Shown: positions 27,202 through 37,500 of the stretch, piece by piece
How the letters are laid out: each line of letters begins with the position of its first letter
How positions within the stretch are numbered: the first letter of the stretch is position 1
Assembly (NCBI GenBank): GCA_035633115.1
Contig: DASQFN010000102.1
Span: forward strand, 1 to 64,000
Reading direction: 5' to 3'
Origin: Gemmatimonadaceae bacterium
GTDB lineage: Bacteria > Gemmatimonadota > Gemmatimonadetes > Gemmatimonadales > Gemmatimonadaceae
DNA length: 64,000 nucleotides
Made by a program: the position numbers and the translations under genes
The notes under the pieces: model-generated
The model's database searches: none
What the model was told of the DNA's origin: nothing
What the model saw: only the letters and a program-made list of their open reading frames with translations

Positions 27202-27755
27202 ATGGCAGGAGAGCCGTGGGATCCAGTCGAGCGCGATCGGCGCTATGCGAGCGCGAAAAGAGACGGTCTCACTCGGCTGCTCACCGAAGGGGACTCGTGG
27301 TTCGATTACCCGCCCCATCCGAACATTGTCGATTGGCTCGAAGCAGAAGGCCAGTGGGCCATTAAGCGTCTCGAGAAGAGCGGCGACACAGTCGAGAACG
27401 TGGCCAGCAGTACGAATCTCGCTGTGCTCAGCCGCATCGTCTTACCCTGCTCATTCATGTCAGCGGTATCGGCCCCGGCTCAGCTCGCCGTCGTCGGACA
27501 AACGAACGGACCACGAGTGACTGTTGTTGACGTGTCCAGCATCGCGCTCACTTCGTTTCCCTTCCGGCTGTCGTCTTCAGCGCATCGTTTACGTTCACCG
27601 GTGTGCAGCGTGTTGGCACAAACCTCGTCTCCGAAATCGCCGAGCATTACAAACACAAGTGCTCGCAGCTGCAGTTGACGAACATCCAGGGCTGGAGTCC
27701 GGGCTTCGCTCCCCAAGTAACGAGCCTTAACGTAGCAGGAGGTAGTGCTGCTTGA
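27202..27755 (+). pseudogene. Remnant of a SGNH/GDSL-like hydrolase and an unrelated fragment
   Basis: The first ~70 codons (from ATG 27202) read RLLTEGDSWFDYPPHPNIVDWLE, where G-D-S is the block-I nucleophile of SGNH hydrolases, then GDTVENVASS. After about 27420 this frame loses protein character. From about 27545 another frame reads FTGVQRVGTNLVSEIAEHYKH and SPGFAPQVTSLNVAGG to a stop at 27755. It looks like an internal deletion with a frame change. Catalytic His/Asp blocks are missing. Confidence 0.6.
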
Positions 27756-27842
27756 AATGATTTCCGCGGAACTGAGGTCGCCCTATCTCGCCTTCTATTT
27801 ACGAGACGCGCCTCGCCGAACCGTACCGCCGAGAGCCGATGC

Positions 27843-27902
27843 AAAATCGACACTTCACCGCTATAAAACCGGCATTGTGGCGGTTGCACCACGTCGTATA
27901 GT
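27843..27902 (+). promoter_or_regulatory. Direct-repeat promoter element, copy 7
   Basis: Repeats at 27839-27854 (ATGCAAAATCGACACT) and 27861-27876 (CTATAAAACCGGCATT) are 22 bp apart. A strong -10 TATAGT is at 27897-27902, exactly 20 bp downstream. The gene behind it (27931 on) is broken. Confidence 0.65.
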
Positions 27903-27930
27903 GAGACTGCTGCCTCACGTTGAGTCCAAC

Positions 27931-28148
27931 ATGGCCCACCGATCCACCATCATCATAAACGGTAGCGGTATCTCGCGAACACCACCCCATCGAAGCGCGA
28001 AGCCCATGACCTGTACGACGAAAATACGAATTGCCAGACCGACGAAATCATCCGCGCCGGCAATGACTGGCGGAACAACAACCTAGCCGAGGCGCGCGCG
28101 GGCGCTTTGACAACTGGTACTACCCCTTGAGCGGGTCAAGGCTCTAGT
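27931..28148 (+). pseudogene. Decayed small gene behind promoter copy 7
   Basis: An ATG at 27931 opens AHRSTIIINGSGISRT. The frame then loses sense, while a shifted frame reads REAHDLYDENTNCQTDEIIRAG and, further on, FDNWYYPLSGSRL ending at TAG 28146-28148. I infer a gene of roughly 70 codons broken by two indels. The family is not recognised. Confidence 0.35.
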
Positions 28149-28183
28149 AGGGCGGCGGCGCTGGGATGGGCGACGGAGACGCT

Positions 28184-28912
28184 ATGGATACGCAAGCGCG
28201 AAAGCAGTCGGGCGAGAAGATGACGTACGACGCCTCTGGACGCCCACCACACGTGTTCGTCATGAGCGACGTTCGCATCGTGCGCTTCGGACTTTGTGAG
28301 CTGTTGCGCGCCGCTAGAATGGACTGGAACGTCACGATGGGCGCATCAGCTGGCGACGCGGTCGCCTCGCACACCTCGACGTTAGGCAACGGAAACACGG
28401 GATCGGCGTCGACACGCTTCGACGTGGTGGTCCTCGACATGTCGATGAAGGACGCGCTCGACTGCGCGCGCGAGCTCAGCGCCAATCGCGAGTGTTGCGT
28501 CGTGGCGTTCGCGGCCGTGGATTCCGACGACGCACTGCTCGCGTACGTCGAGGCGGGCATCGTCGGATTCGTGTCCCGCGAAGGATCGGTGGCTGACCTG
28601 ATCGCGACGGTCGAATCGGCGCTCTCGGGCGAAGCATGGCTCTCGCCGCGGCTGACCGGCACTCTGATGCGCCGGCTCGCAGAGCTTCGATCGACGCATG
28701 AGCCGGCGGCGCCGAGTCTGGGGTTGACGCAGCGCGAACGCGAGATCCTTCGGCTCATCGACGAAGGCCTCTCGAACAAGCAGATCGCGGCGCGTCTCGT
28801 GATCGAGCTGGCGACCGTGAAGATTCACGTGCACCACATACTTGAGAAGACACATGCGCACCGGCGCGGTGAGGCCGCCGCGTTTCTGCGTCGCAGCCGT
28901 CGCTCGATCTGA
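28184..28912 (+). CDS. LuxR/NarL-type response regulator
   Basis: A 242-residue protein. The receiver-like half contains VVVLDMSMKDALD with a plausible phosphoacceptor Asp, but the usual acidic pair is Ser-Asp and the conserved Lys is Arg (GFVSREGS), so phosphorylation may be altered. The C-terminal LuxR helix-turn-helix is clear: LTQREREILRLIDEGLSNK, IAARLVIELATVKIHVHHIL. GGAG precedes the ATG at 28184; upstream ATG 28166 is possible. No histidine kinase is adjacent. As the first gene of the contractile-system locus it is the best candidate for its transcriptional control. Confidence 0.75.
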   Translation: MDTQARKQSGEKMTYDASGRPPHVFVMSDVRIVRFGLCELLRAARMDWNVTMGASAGDAVASHTSTLGNGNTGSASTRFDVVVLDMSMKDALDCARELSANRECCVVAFAAVDSDDALLAYVEAGIVGFVSREGSVADLIATVESALSGEAWLSPRLTGTLMRRLAELRSTHEPAAPSLGLTQREREILRLIDEGLSNKQIAARLVIELATVKIHVHHILEKTHAHRRGEAAAFLRRSRRSI

Positions 28913-29056
28913 ATCGAAAGGTCTAGATCGCACTGTTGGCGGGGGCTGGTGAGGTGTAGGTCCACCCGTAGATCCAAGATCGATCCTTGGAGGAATAGTC
29001 GCGGCGCCCGCGTCAATGCATCCTGCCCAACACACGTTTCCAGCGACGGGAACTCC

Positions 29057-29443
29057 ATGCGCGTGCTCCTGTGGGATCTGCCGATGTGGATGCGCGACAT
29101 ACTTGAACACGCGGTGTTGTCGACCGACGGCTTGACACTCGTCGAGGCGATCCCGGGCGCGCGTGCATTGCGTGGCGCGGTGGCGCAGGAGCGACCGGAT
29201 GTCGTGATCACCGGAATGCGCGATCTCGAGCAACCGTTCGGCGGTTTCAGCCCGATGCTCTACGAGTTTCCCACGCTGCGCATCTTCGCGATCGACGCGG
29301 CGGGCCGCGACACGGTGCAGGTCACGCTCATCCCGTCGGAAGAATCCCTCGGCGATGTGATGCTCGACTCATTGATGCAGCTGATCGCCGATTCCGCAAG
29401 GAACGAGGACGTGCAGCCGACGCGGATGGTGTCTGGCGAATGA
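29057..29443 (+). CDS. Receiver-like protein lacking the phosphoacceptor
   Basis: A 128-residue stand-alone domain with a receiver-like order of strands: MRVLLWDLPMWMRDILEHAV, PDVVITGMRDLE, LRIFAIDAAGRD, IPSEESLGDVML. Where response regulators have the phosphorylated Asp (V-V-x-D) this protein has Thr (VVITG). It has no DNA-binding domain. I infer an atypical regulator that may work by protein contact with the LuxR-type protein upstream. The ATG at 29057 was chosen because receiver homology starts there. It ends five bases before the next gene. Confidence 0.55.
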   Translation: MRVLLWDLPMWMRDILEHAVLSTDGLTLVEAIPGARALRGAVAQERPDVVITGMRDLEQPFGGFSPMLYEFPTLRIFAIDAAGRDTVQVTLIPSEESLGDVMLDSLMQLIADSARNEDVQPTRMVSGE

Positions 29444-29447
29444 GACG

Positions 29448-30287
29448 ATGCCCCCGCATCACGTGATCTCGAGCCTCGCTGCGATGTTGGCCGCGCCGGC
29501 AACGCCCGTGTTGTCGGCGAACCGGGTGCGCGCGGCACGTCCCGCGCTCTGGAGCGATTTGCCGAGCGTGGCGGTGGGCATGTCGCTGAGCGACGCTGGC
29601 ACCGTCGCGCCTTCGCGCTTCCAACGCGAAGGCGACCAGATCGTGCATCATGTGGGACGTTTTGCGGCGCAGGCGGGAACGAACGGGTGGTCGGCCGATC
29701 TGCGGTCGCTCGATCTCACGCCGCTGCCCGTCAAGCACAAACCACCCGCGAACCTCGGCGACGTCGACATCAGCGTCACAAACGTGACGGGAACGCCGAA
29801 GACGTATCAGCTCGTCGCAACGCCGGCGACAGCGGACGAATACCGGTTCGACTTCGTGCGCGCCCGTGTCGTGTTCGGCGCACCCCAAGAGAGCGGCGAC
29901 ACATTCGAGATCGCACATTGGACGTTATCGTGGCGCGAGCCCATGCGTTGGGAGCGCCTTCAGGGTGCGCTGCTGCTCGAGCTCTGGTCGGTCAGCGCCA
30001 CGGAGGCGGCGGGACTCGCCGAGCGTCTCCAGGACCGACTGAGCGAGTCGGCGCTGCCCCGCGCGTACGGGTTTCTCAAGCTCGCGCCACAGCGGGTGGA
30101 GTCCGCGGAATCGCTCCAGCACACGTCTGGTGTCGGCGGCCCGTTCTCCGTCTGGCGCCAGCGGCTCGAATACGCATTTGCTCATGAGTTCACGGGCGGT
30201 GGCGAAGCAGCGGACGGCGCGGCAATCCACCGCATCGCGGTCACCATCGACGACGCCACGCCCGATTCACTGACCATCGGCCACTAG
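29448..30287 (+). CDS. Putative tail-terminator/cap-region protein of the contractile system
   Basis: A 279-residue protein directly upstream of the sheath gene. Residues ~110-250 carry strands such as YRFDFVRARVVFG, EIAHWTLSWREP and the element FSVWRQRLEYAFAHEF, an arrangement seen in tail-completion/terminator proteins coded near sheaths. The N-terminal part covers helix-rich and Pro/Lys-rich stretches. No signature fixes the family, so the role is inferred from position and strand pattern. Confidence 0.45.
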   Translation: MPPHHVISSLAAMLAAPATPVLSANRVRAARPALWSDLPSVAVGMSLSDAGTVAPSRFQREGDQIVHHVGRFAAQAGTNGWSADLRSLDLTPLPVKHKPPANLGDVDISVTNVTGTPKTYQLVATPATADEYRFDFVRARVVFGAPQESGDTFEIAHWTLSWREPMRWERLQGALLLELWSVSATEAAGLAERLQDRLSESALPRAYGFLKLAPQRVESAESLQHTSGVGGPFSVWRQRLEYAFAHEFTGGGEAADGAAIHRIAVTIDDATPDSLTIGH

Positions 30288-30327
30288 CGACACTCGTTTC
30301 CACTCGCAACCGCGCAGGGAGCGCAAC

Positions 30328-32022
30328 ATGTCGGAACTCATCACGGAAACCATTCTCCCCGGGACCTATATCGAGGTCCGCACCGAAGGACTGTTGTCGA
30401 TCGGCGCCATCTCGGTCGGGAACGTGGGACTGGTCGGTACGGCGGAGAAGGGAGACGACACGATCGTCAGGCTCGCCACCTACGAGGAGGCGAGAGCGAG
30501 CTTCGGCGAAGCGCCGGAGTGGAATCCTGCCGACCACGACGACAACCTGTCGCTAGTGCGCGCGGCGAAGCTCCTCTTCGACAACGGCGCACAGACGGTG
30601 TATGCGCTTCGTGCCTACGACGCAGCGACGGCCGTTACCGCGACCTTCACGCTCGGTGCGGACGCCGGCGCGGCACAGGGCCTCGGCTTGCGCGCACGCA
30701 CACCTGGTACGTGGGGCAATCGGATCCAGATCCGCGTCGAGCCCGTGGACGAGAAACTGCGCGTCGAAGACGAAGTCGTGTCGCGAATCAACGGCGGCTT
30801 CGCACTCTCGGCGCAGAAGCTGCTCACGGCCGGTGCGGCGGCACCGGCGGAGACGCCGAGTTTGGGCAGCGTCACCGTGTGGGAGAACGGTCTGCCACGC
30901 CGCTATCAACTGCGCACGGATCCAGCGTCGGCGCACGTGGTGCGCGTCGATGCCGCGAGTCGTGTGTTGACGTTCGCTGCGGCGCCCGGCGCGACGGCGG
31001 AAGTGGTCGCGAGCTATCCGGTGCCCGCAGAGTCGGTACGAAAGGTGACGCTGCGCTACGGCAACTCGCAGGAAGTGTATGTGGTGCCGAGCCTGACGTA
31101 TCTCGCGCAGTTGATCTCTGACGAGGAGAATCCGTCGCGGCTCGTCGAGGTCGCGCAGCTGCCGACGGGTGATGGACTTCCCGTGCTTTCCGATGCCGGG
31201 CAGTTCGTCGCGTTCACGACGGGGGCCAACGGCACCGTCGCGCCAGCGAGATACACCGAAGCACTCGACCGGCTCGTCGAGCAGGATGTGCAGATTCTGG
31301 TCGTGGGCGGACTGCCGTTCGCGCGCGCCAAGTCCGCGGTGCTGGCGCACCTTGAGAAATCGGAGAATGCGGGCCGGGAGCGCATCGCCTTCGTCGGCGC
31401 CGATAAGTCGAACGTCGACAAGGTATTGGAGAATGCGAATGACGTCGCCGACAAGCGTCTGGTGCTCGTCGGGCCGGGCCTCAAGCAGATAGATCCCGAG
31501 ACGGAGCGTGCGATCGCGCTGCCCCCGGCGTACGCGGCCGCCGCGGTCGCGGGCCGGTTGGCCTCGGTCCCGCCGCATGTGAGCCTCACGAACAAGACGC
31601 TACTTGGCATCGACGGGCTGGACGCGGCCTACAATCAAGGCGAACTCAAAGCGCTCGTGCTCAATCGCGTGTTGGCGCTCCAGACAAAGCGCGGGGTGCG
31701 GGTCGTGAAGGGTATCACGACGCACGACGAGGCGTTCACGCAGATCACGACCCGGCGCATCGTCGACTACGTGAAGCAAGGCACGCGACTCGGCGCGAAC
31801 CAATACATCGGGAAGCTCAACAACCGACGCGTCCGCGAGAACCTGCGGACGACGCTCGACCGCTTCCTGTCGGATCTCGTGCTTCGCGAATTCCTCACGG
31901 GATACAACCTCAACGTGACGGCCGACCGCGCGATGGAGATTCGCGGTGAGGTGCTCGTCACGATGGATCTCATGCCGACGTTCAGCATCGACGTCGTGCG
32001 CGTCATCATGAACCTCAGCTGA
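30328..32022 (+). CDS. Contractile tail sheath protein
   Basis: A 564-residue sheath. The N-terminus ITETILPGTYIEVRTEG and IGNVGLVG-like segment (ISVGNVGLVGTAEKG) are typical of phage and CIS sheaths. The conserved C-terminal region follows: ITTRRIVDYVKQGTRLGANQ, NNRRVRENLRTTLDRFL, and a final strand VTMDLMPTFSIDVVRVIM, which in known sheaths joins the neighbouring subunit's sheet to weave the tail. The sheath contracts to drive the tube through a target. GGGAG precedes the ATG. Only one sheath gene is seen, whereas many extracellular CIS have two or three. Confidence 0.9.
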   Translation: MSELITETILPGTYIEVRTEGLLSIGAISVGNVGLVGTAEKGDDTIVRLATYEEARASFGEAPEWNPADHDDNLSLVRAAKLLFDNGAQTVYALRAYDAATAVTATFTLGADAGAAQGLGLRARTPGTWGNRIQIRVEPVDEKLRVEDEVVSRINGGFALSAQKLLTAGAAAPAETPSLGSVTVWENGLPRRYQLRTDPASAHVVRVDAASRVLTFAAAPGATAEVVASYPVPAESVRKVTLRYGNSQEVYVVPSLTYLAQLISDEENPSRLVEVAQLPTGDGLPVLSDAGQFVAFTTGANGTVAPARYTEALDRLVEQDVQILVVGGLPFARAKSAVLAHLEKSENAGRERIAFVGADKSNVDKVLENANDVADKRLVLVGPGLKQIDPETERAIALPPAYAAAAVAGRLASVPPHVSLTNKTLLGIDGLDAAYNQGELKALVLNRVLALQTKRGVRVVKGITTHDEAFTQITTRRIVDYVKQGTRLGANQYIGKLNNRRVRENLRTTLDRFLSDLVLREFLTGYNLNVTADRAMEIRGEVLVTMDLMPTFSIDVVRVIMNLS

Positions 32023-32032
32023 GGGAGTCGCC

Positions 32033-32533
32033 GTGTTTAACACGAATGTCTACTCGGGCGCCGATGGATCGCTCACGGTCAGCGAGGCGGACGGCATCGA
32101 TGCCGACGTCTTCGGCAAATACTTCGGCGAGTCGGGACAGGTCGGGCGCGTCACCAACGTCTCCGTCAATGTCACGACGCAGGTTAAGCCGTTTCATGAG
32201 CTGGGGTCGCACGCAACGCGTGAGCTCCGCGCCGGGAACCAGCAAATCTCGGGCTCGGTGGAGCGAGCGTACATCAACGGCGCGTTGCTTCGCCTGATGC
32301 TCGGAAAAAACGCGACGGAGGAGGAGTCGACAACGATCAAGATGCCGACTTTCAGCATGAAGGTGATCCTCGACAACCTGCAGCCCGAAGGCGATCCTGG
32401 AAATAGCGTGCTCGCGCTCTACGGCGTGATCTTCGACTCCTGGCAGTTCAGTCTTCCGGAAGACGACTTCGTGCTCGAGCGGCTGACGTTCCGGGCCCGT
32501 CGCATCAGCGTCGCCGACGTCGAGGTTGGATGA
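32033..32533 (+). CDS. Tail tube protein
   Basis: A 166-residue protein following the sheath by 10 bp, of the size and position of inner tube proteins. The strands FHELGSHATRELRAGNQQISGSVERAYING and FDSWQFSLPEDDFVLERLTFRARRI match the beta-barrel hexamer subunit pattern of phage/CIS tubes. The tube carries the spike and any lumen cargo. Its stop overlaps the chaperone gene's start by four bases. Confidence 0.85.
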   Translation: MFNTNVYSGADGSLTVSEADGIDADVFGKYFGESGQVGRVTNVSVNVTTQVKPFHELGSHATRELRAGNQQISGSVERAYINGALLRLMLGKNATEEESTTIKMPTFSMKVILDNLQPEGDPGNSVLALYGVIFDSWQFSLPEDDFVLERLTFRARRISVADVEVG

Positions 32534-33021
32534 GCAGCCTCCTGGTGTCAGCGGAGGACCTGCTCGCCGGAAGCGACGCCACGTACGACGTCGAGCTGTC
32601 GGTGGAGCTACTGCCGTCGTTGAATGGAGGCGACCCGCGCCATGTGCGCATTCGCCCGCTCACGCTCCGCGATGTGCAGCTCATCACCAAGGCTGCTCGC
32701 GACGACGACGTGTTGACGTCGGTCTTGATGATTCAGCGCGCGCTCGTCGAGCCGCCGCTCAAGGAGAAGGAGATCGCAGCAATGCGATCGGGCGTTGTGC
32801 GTTTCCTTGTCGAGCAGATCAATCGCATCAGCGGTCTCACGAGCGACGGCGACGCGCAGCGCGAGCTCGCCGAATCGCCGTTCATGCACGCCGCGGTCAT
32901 TCTCGCGAAGGAGTTCGGCTGGACGCCGGAGCAGATGCGCAGCCTGACGCTGGCGCAGGTCGTCGGGTTCATCGAAGGATTGCAGCGGGTGCGATCATCA
33001 CCCGCAGGAGCGCCCAGATGA
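32530..33021 (+). CDS. Tail assembly chaperone-like protein
   Basis: A 163-residue helical protein. LTLRDVQLITKAARDD and GWTPEQMRSLTLAQVVGFIEGL are the features of phage tail-assembly chaperones coded just upstream of tape-measure genes, where they keep the tape measure soluble during tail assembly. The start overlaps the tube stop (ATGA), and its stop overlaps the next start. I see no slippery frameshift site like that used by lambda G/GT, and no evidence of one is claimed. Confidence 0.6.
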   Translation: MSSLLVSAEDLLAGSDATYDVELSVELLPSLNGGDPRHVRIRPLTLRDVQLITKAARDDDVLTSVLMIQRALVEPPLKEKEIAAMRSGVVRFLVEQINRISGLTSDGDAQRELAESPFMHAAVILAKEFGWTPEQMRSLTLAQVVGFIEGLQRVRSSPAGAPR

Positions 33022-34007
33022 ACGCGGTCGCTCGCGATGTGTGCGCGCCGGCATCGGCCCCCGGCGATTGGCGACGATCGTTGTGTGCGCAACGCCTCGT
33101 GCTGCAATCAGCTCTAGTGCGTTCGGCGCTCAATGGCGTCGGCGCACGCTTTCGCGGCGCGATACTTGGCGAGGAACTGATCGCCACGCTGAGTGATCGT
33201 CTCGCGCGATCGCTCCAAGGCTGGGATACGCCGCAGAGCGAAAGCGTTCCGTCAACCGTGCCACCGCGAACCACCGTGAACGGGAATGACGATGCACCAG
33301 CAATGCGACGGATAGAGGCCGGCACTAGCGCGTTTAACGCGATGCAAAGCGCACGCGTCGGGAACGCGACTCGATCCGATGGCGTCGTGGAACGCGCGTG
33401 GGTTGAGCCCGGAGATGACAGCGCTGACAGTGCGCCGCGAGCCGGCCACATAGGTGACGCCGACGTCCCGTTCCTTCGCCAATTCGTGGATAACGTGCCG
33501 GCAGACCGCGCCGGTCAAATCCTTCGCGCCGTCGGTCTGGACGTGCCGAGCGACGAACACCGCCGCGACGCGCAGCGCACGTCACCGTTGGAGGCGGCGC
33601 TGCAACGATATCGGCAGACGCTGGAACGACCGACGAGCGAAACTGCGGCAAACGCGTTGGTGCTGCCGCCGACGATGCCGCGTCACGCGGAACGAACCGC
33701 GCGCGGTCCGGCATTGTCGAATGTAGAGGGGAAAGCGATAGCGGCCGGTGCACCGGAGCAGAGTGTCGGCTTTGGGCGACATCTTGTGACCGGCGCCGGC
33801 GATGCGCCTCTGAATGAAGCGCGTGACCCCCGATGGTGGAGCGCTCGCGTTGACGCGATTCACACCCGAGCGGAGTCGTTCGCTCCGGCGGCGCGCGCGG
33901 GACCGGCGCGCTTCGACGACGACGTCGCAGACGAGTCGGCGTTCGCGGACGTTCTCGCCGAGGTGCTCCATCGGCAAGCGCGCGCGTATGGGGTCGCAGT
34001 CCCATGA
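33018..34007 (+). CDS. Hypothetical Arg/Ala-rich protein in the CIS operon
   Basis: A 329-residue protein of unknown family. The N-terminal ~75 residues (VLQSALVRSALNGVGARFRGAILGEEL) look folded and helical; the rest is charged and low in order (DTPQSESVPSTVPPRT..., many Arg and Ala). An ordered end follows (DESAFADVLAEVLHRQARAYGVAV). It overlaps the genes on both sides by four bases. In tails of this kind such a protein could be a tape-measure partner or an adaptor; nothing in the sequence decides it. Confidence 0.5.
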   Translation: MNAVARDVCAPASAPGDWRRSLCAQRLVLQSALVRSALNGVGARFRGAILGEELIATLSDRLARSLQGWDTPQSESVPSTVPPRTTVNGNDDAPAMRRIEAGTSAFNAMQSARVGNATRSDGVVERAWVEPGDDSADSAPRAGHIGDADVPFLRQFVDNVPADRAGQILRAVGLDVPSDEHRRDAQRTSPLEAALQRYRQTLERPTSETAANALVLPPTMPRHAERTARGPALSNVEGKAIAAGAPEQSVGFGRHLVTGAGDAPLNEARDPRWWSARVDAIHTRAESFAPAARAGPARFDDDVADESAFADVLAEVLHRQARAYGVAVP

Positions 34008-34582
34008 AGGTCAAGCCGATGCTGGGCGACTTCGTTCTTCCAGGACTCGAGTACATCGAGTCGTTGGAGCGGCGCGCGCTCGTCGAACATCGCGTGCCGG
34101 GGCTCGACGGAAATTACCTCCAGGATCTCGGGAGCGACCCGAATCGCATCATTCTGGCGGGCACGCGTGCCGGCGATGACGAGCGCGACGAGTTTCTCAC
34201 GAGTATCCGCGAGCTCTTCAGGACCGGTCAGCCGACAACGTTCACCGCGGACATCACGACGGCGACCGATCTGACCGACGTCGTAATCGAAGACCTTCAA
34301 GTGGCCGAGGTGGCCGGCAGTCCCGACACGTTCCGGTATTTGGTTCTGGCGCGGAAATACACACCGCCGCCCGAACCGCCACCATCGGGCTTGCTTGATG
34401 CGAGCATCCTCGACGATGCACTGGGTGCACTCGGCGCGATGGACATTCTCGACGCGCTCGTCGACATCCCCACCGTGGCAGATCCGACAACGCCGCTCAC
34501 CGGGGCGCTCGACGGTGTGAAGTCAGCGACGTCGGGGTTGGCGGGCGTCGCTGCGCCGCTCAACGCGCTCTTCGGGGTGTAG
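34004..34582 (+). CDS. Baseplate hub-associated protein (DNA-circulation N-like)
   Basis: A 192-residue protein. Its start MLGDFVLPGLEYIESLERRALVEHRVPGLDGNYLQDLG matches in pattern the small baseplate domain found at the N-terminus of Mu/P2-type tail proteins and in LysM/Pvc7-like hub proteins, which lock the tube to the baseplate. Residues 120-192 are Leu/Ala-rich and seem disordered or helical. No LysM domain is present, unlike many CIS homologs. It precedes the tape-measure gene. Confidence 0.55.
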   Translation: MKVKPMLGDFVLPGLEYIESLERRALVEHRVPGLDGNYLQDLGSDPNRIILAGTRAGDDERDEFLTSIRELFRTGQPTTFTADITTATDLTDVVIEDLQVAEVAGSPDTFRYLVLARKYTPPPEPPPSGLLDASILDDALGALGAMDILDALVDIPTVADPTTPLTGALDGVKSATSGLAGVAAPLNALFGV

Positions 34583-34591
34583 GGATCGCAG

Positions 34592-37500
34592 ATGGGCACC
34601 TCGGCGTCCGCCTCCGTCTCGCTTTCCGCCAAGATTCCCGATCCGACGCAGTTCCTGTCGCTCGTGGAGTCGTTGAGCGGCAAGGTGAGCGGAGTGCATC
34701 TGCCGGTGATGCCAACAGCGCAGATCACGTCGCTCGTCACGACCTTCAAGCTCGAGCTTCCGGATCCGAAACGGTGGAGCGCGACGGTCACGGCCGACTC
34801 GTCGAAAATCGCCATGTCGATGCCCGATCCGTCGTCACTCATCGCTCCGCTCGAGCGGCCGATTGCTGCGGTGAAGGACATTGCTGCCACCGACTTCGCC
34901 GGAGCGATCAGCGATCTGACCGCGAAGTTGCAATCGTTCAACGTGGAGTTCGAGCGCGATCCTGAAGCGTTCGTGAAGGCGATGTTCACGCCGTCGTCGT
35001 CGGTCGCGGCCGAGATTCGCAACTCGCCGTTCATGCAAGTGCTGATGTCGATCGGGCGGCTGATCGGCGAGGAGGAGCTCGCGAAGGCGCCGGAGCGTGC
35101 GTTGGAGTTTGGCGCGTGGCTTCAGCAGCTGCTGCAGGACCGCATCGGGAGCGTGTTGATTGCGTTCGTTGCAGCCGGGGAGGTCGCGACGATGACTCGT
35201 CGGCTCGTCCGCGCGGCAGATCTCGTCGACGCCAGCGTGGATGTGACGAGCCTGCAGGCGCGACGAGAGGCAGCGCGCGCGGCGATGATCGCGGCAACCG
35301 CGAAGCTCAGCGGGGTCGTCGATGAAGTCCAAGTGCGGGCAGAGCTTGGCGCCGCCCGCGTCGCGCTCGATGCGTGGATAGGGGATGTGTCGAAGGCATT
35401 GGCGTTCGGCGAAGCATCGGCTGGGATCATGGGCATCGCCGTCGCCCGGGAGCGATTCGCGCGGTTGGGCGAATCGACCGCGAAGGTCAATCACCAATCG
35501 TTGAACGACGTCGCGACGAGTCTCGGTACGCTGATCGAAACGCGAAAGACGGCGATCCATCCGTCGGCGACGGTTGCGGACGAGCTCGACGCGACCGTGC
35601 GGCAGCTGTTGCTCGACTTGAAGGGACGCATTGACGCGTTCGACGTCTCGTCGATCGAGAAGGGCATCGATGATTTCGTCGCGACGGTCACGCTTCCGAT
35701 TGACAAGCTCGAGGCGTTCAAGCGCGATGTCGAGCGTGAGGTGCGTGGTGCGCTGGAGACGATCCGTCAGGCGATTACCGCGGTGGATGTGACGCCACTG
35801 CGCGCGGAGTTCGATGGCGCGATGCATCAGGTGGAGGCAACGGTCGGTTCGCTCGCGGCGGAAGTGGGGAATGTGCGCAAGGTGGTCGAGGAGGCCATCG
35901 CCGCAGCGACCGCCGCGCTGCAAGAGGCGCATGACTTCGTTCTCCATCCCGAGCACGGCCTCAAGGCGCAGATCGATGCCGTGTTCGCTGCATTGCGTGA
36001 TCTCCTCACGCAACTCAACATTCAGGGCGTCGTTGACGACGTCACGGGCGCCGTCAACGACATCGCGCGAGAGCTGGAGCGCATCGAGCTGGCGCCGGTG
36101 ATCGATGCCACAGTGTCGGCGATCGATACCGTGGCCGCGATCCTCGACAAAGTGGCGCCGCTCCTCGTGACGGACGATCTGCGCGCGAAGCTGTCGGAAG
36201 CGACGGACTTTTTGCGGCAGGTCGACTTCGACGAGATTCGCGCAGCCCTACAGGAAGTCCTCGACGGCATCATCAACGGAATCAACACCGACGCGTTGGG
36301 CAAGATCGAGGAGGAATACAACAAGGCGGTCGCGGCGATCGGCAAATTGGATCCGACGCCGGTGCTGGAAGGTCTGCAAACCGACGTCTTCGATCCGCTG
36401 ATCGAGGAGTTATCGAAGATCAAGCCGGCCGAGGAGCTGGCGCCGATCGTAGGCGCGTTCGCTGAGGCGATTGGGACGCTGCGCGCGTTCGATCCGACGG
36501 AATCGCTGCGGTTCCTGATCGAGTTCCACCACGACATCCGGTCTAAGTTCGACCAGGTGTCGCCGGACAAGCTGCTTGAGCCGGTGGTGCGCGCGCTGAC
36601 CGAACTGCGGCAGGGCATTACGAAAGTGCTCAAGCTGCATGAAGCACACGCTGCCCTCGACAAGCTCGACGCCGCGATTGCGCCGGTTCTCGAGGCGGTC
36701 GATCTCGCGACATGGTTTGGACATCTCGATAGCGGGCTGACGGAGCTTCGCAACGCGATCGCGACCTTCGATCCGGCGGAGCTCCTCGGGCCGTTGGCGA
36801 GCGCGCTCCGTGAAGCGTTCGACAAAACTGGCGCCGTGCTCGACAAAGCCGGGCTGGCGTCCGTGTTCGAGGCACTCGCCGCAAGCGGTGACTCGCTGCA
36901 GATGCAGCTCGAGGGAGCACAGCGGAAACTCACCGGCGCGAGCAGCCGCGCCGCCGCGATCAACGTTGCGGCGATCATCGATGAATTCCGCCCGCTCCAT
37001 GCGGCGTTGTCCGCGGCCGTTGCCGGCGCATCGGTGAGTGCCGGCGCGCGCGTCGAGTTCGCCGCAAGTGTCGCGAAGCTCGAGCCACTCACGGCGTGGG
37101 CGGGCGTTCAGACCCGCGCGCCGCGCGCAGAGAGAGCAATCGCAACCGTCAGCGTCGACTTCGGGACGATGTTGTCGAGCATCGGCCCGACGCTCGCGAT
37201 GTCGCAGAAGGTGATCGACACACTCCGCATACTGCGGCGCCCCATCGAGGCCTTGTGGGAGCTCGCGCTCAATCCGTTGCGGAGCATCGTGCCCATCCCG
37301 GAAGGTGCTGGGGTCCATACCGTATTGCTCGCCGTGTTCGACGCGCTCGATCCACGAAAATGGAACGGAGAGATCAAACAACTCTCCGAGTCGCTCGTCG
37401 CCAAACTGCGCGTGTTGCTCGGCGCGACGGCCATCGCCGCGCTGCGTCGAGCGGTCGACAAGGTGAGTGGCCTCGTCGATGGGCTCAACATCGACGATCT

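Noticed and set aside
34835-36013. Long antisense open frames in the tape-measure, sheath and 1596-residue genes
   Set aside because: They are Arg/His-rich frames caused by high GC in the third codon position of the real genes; no family pattern or ribosome binding site supports them.
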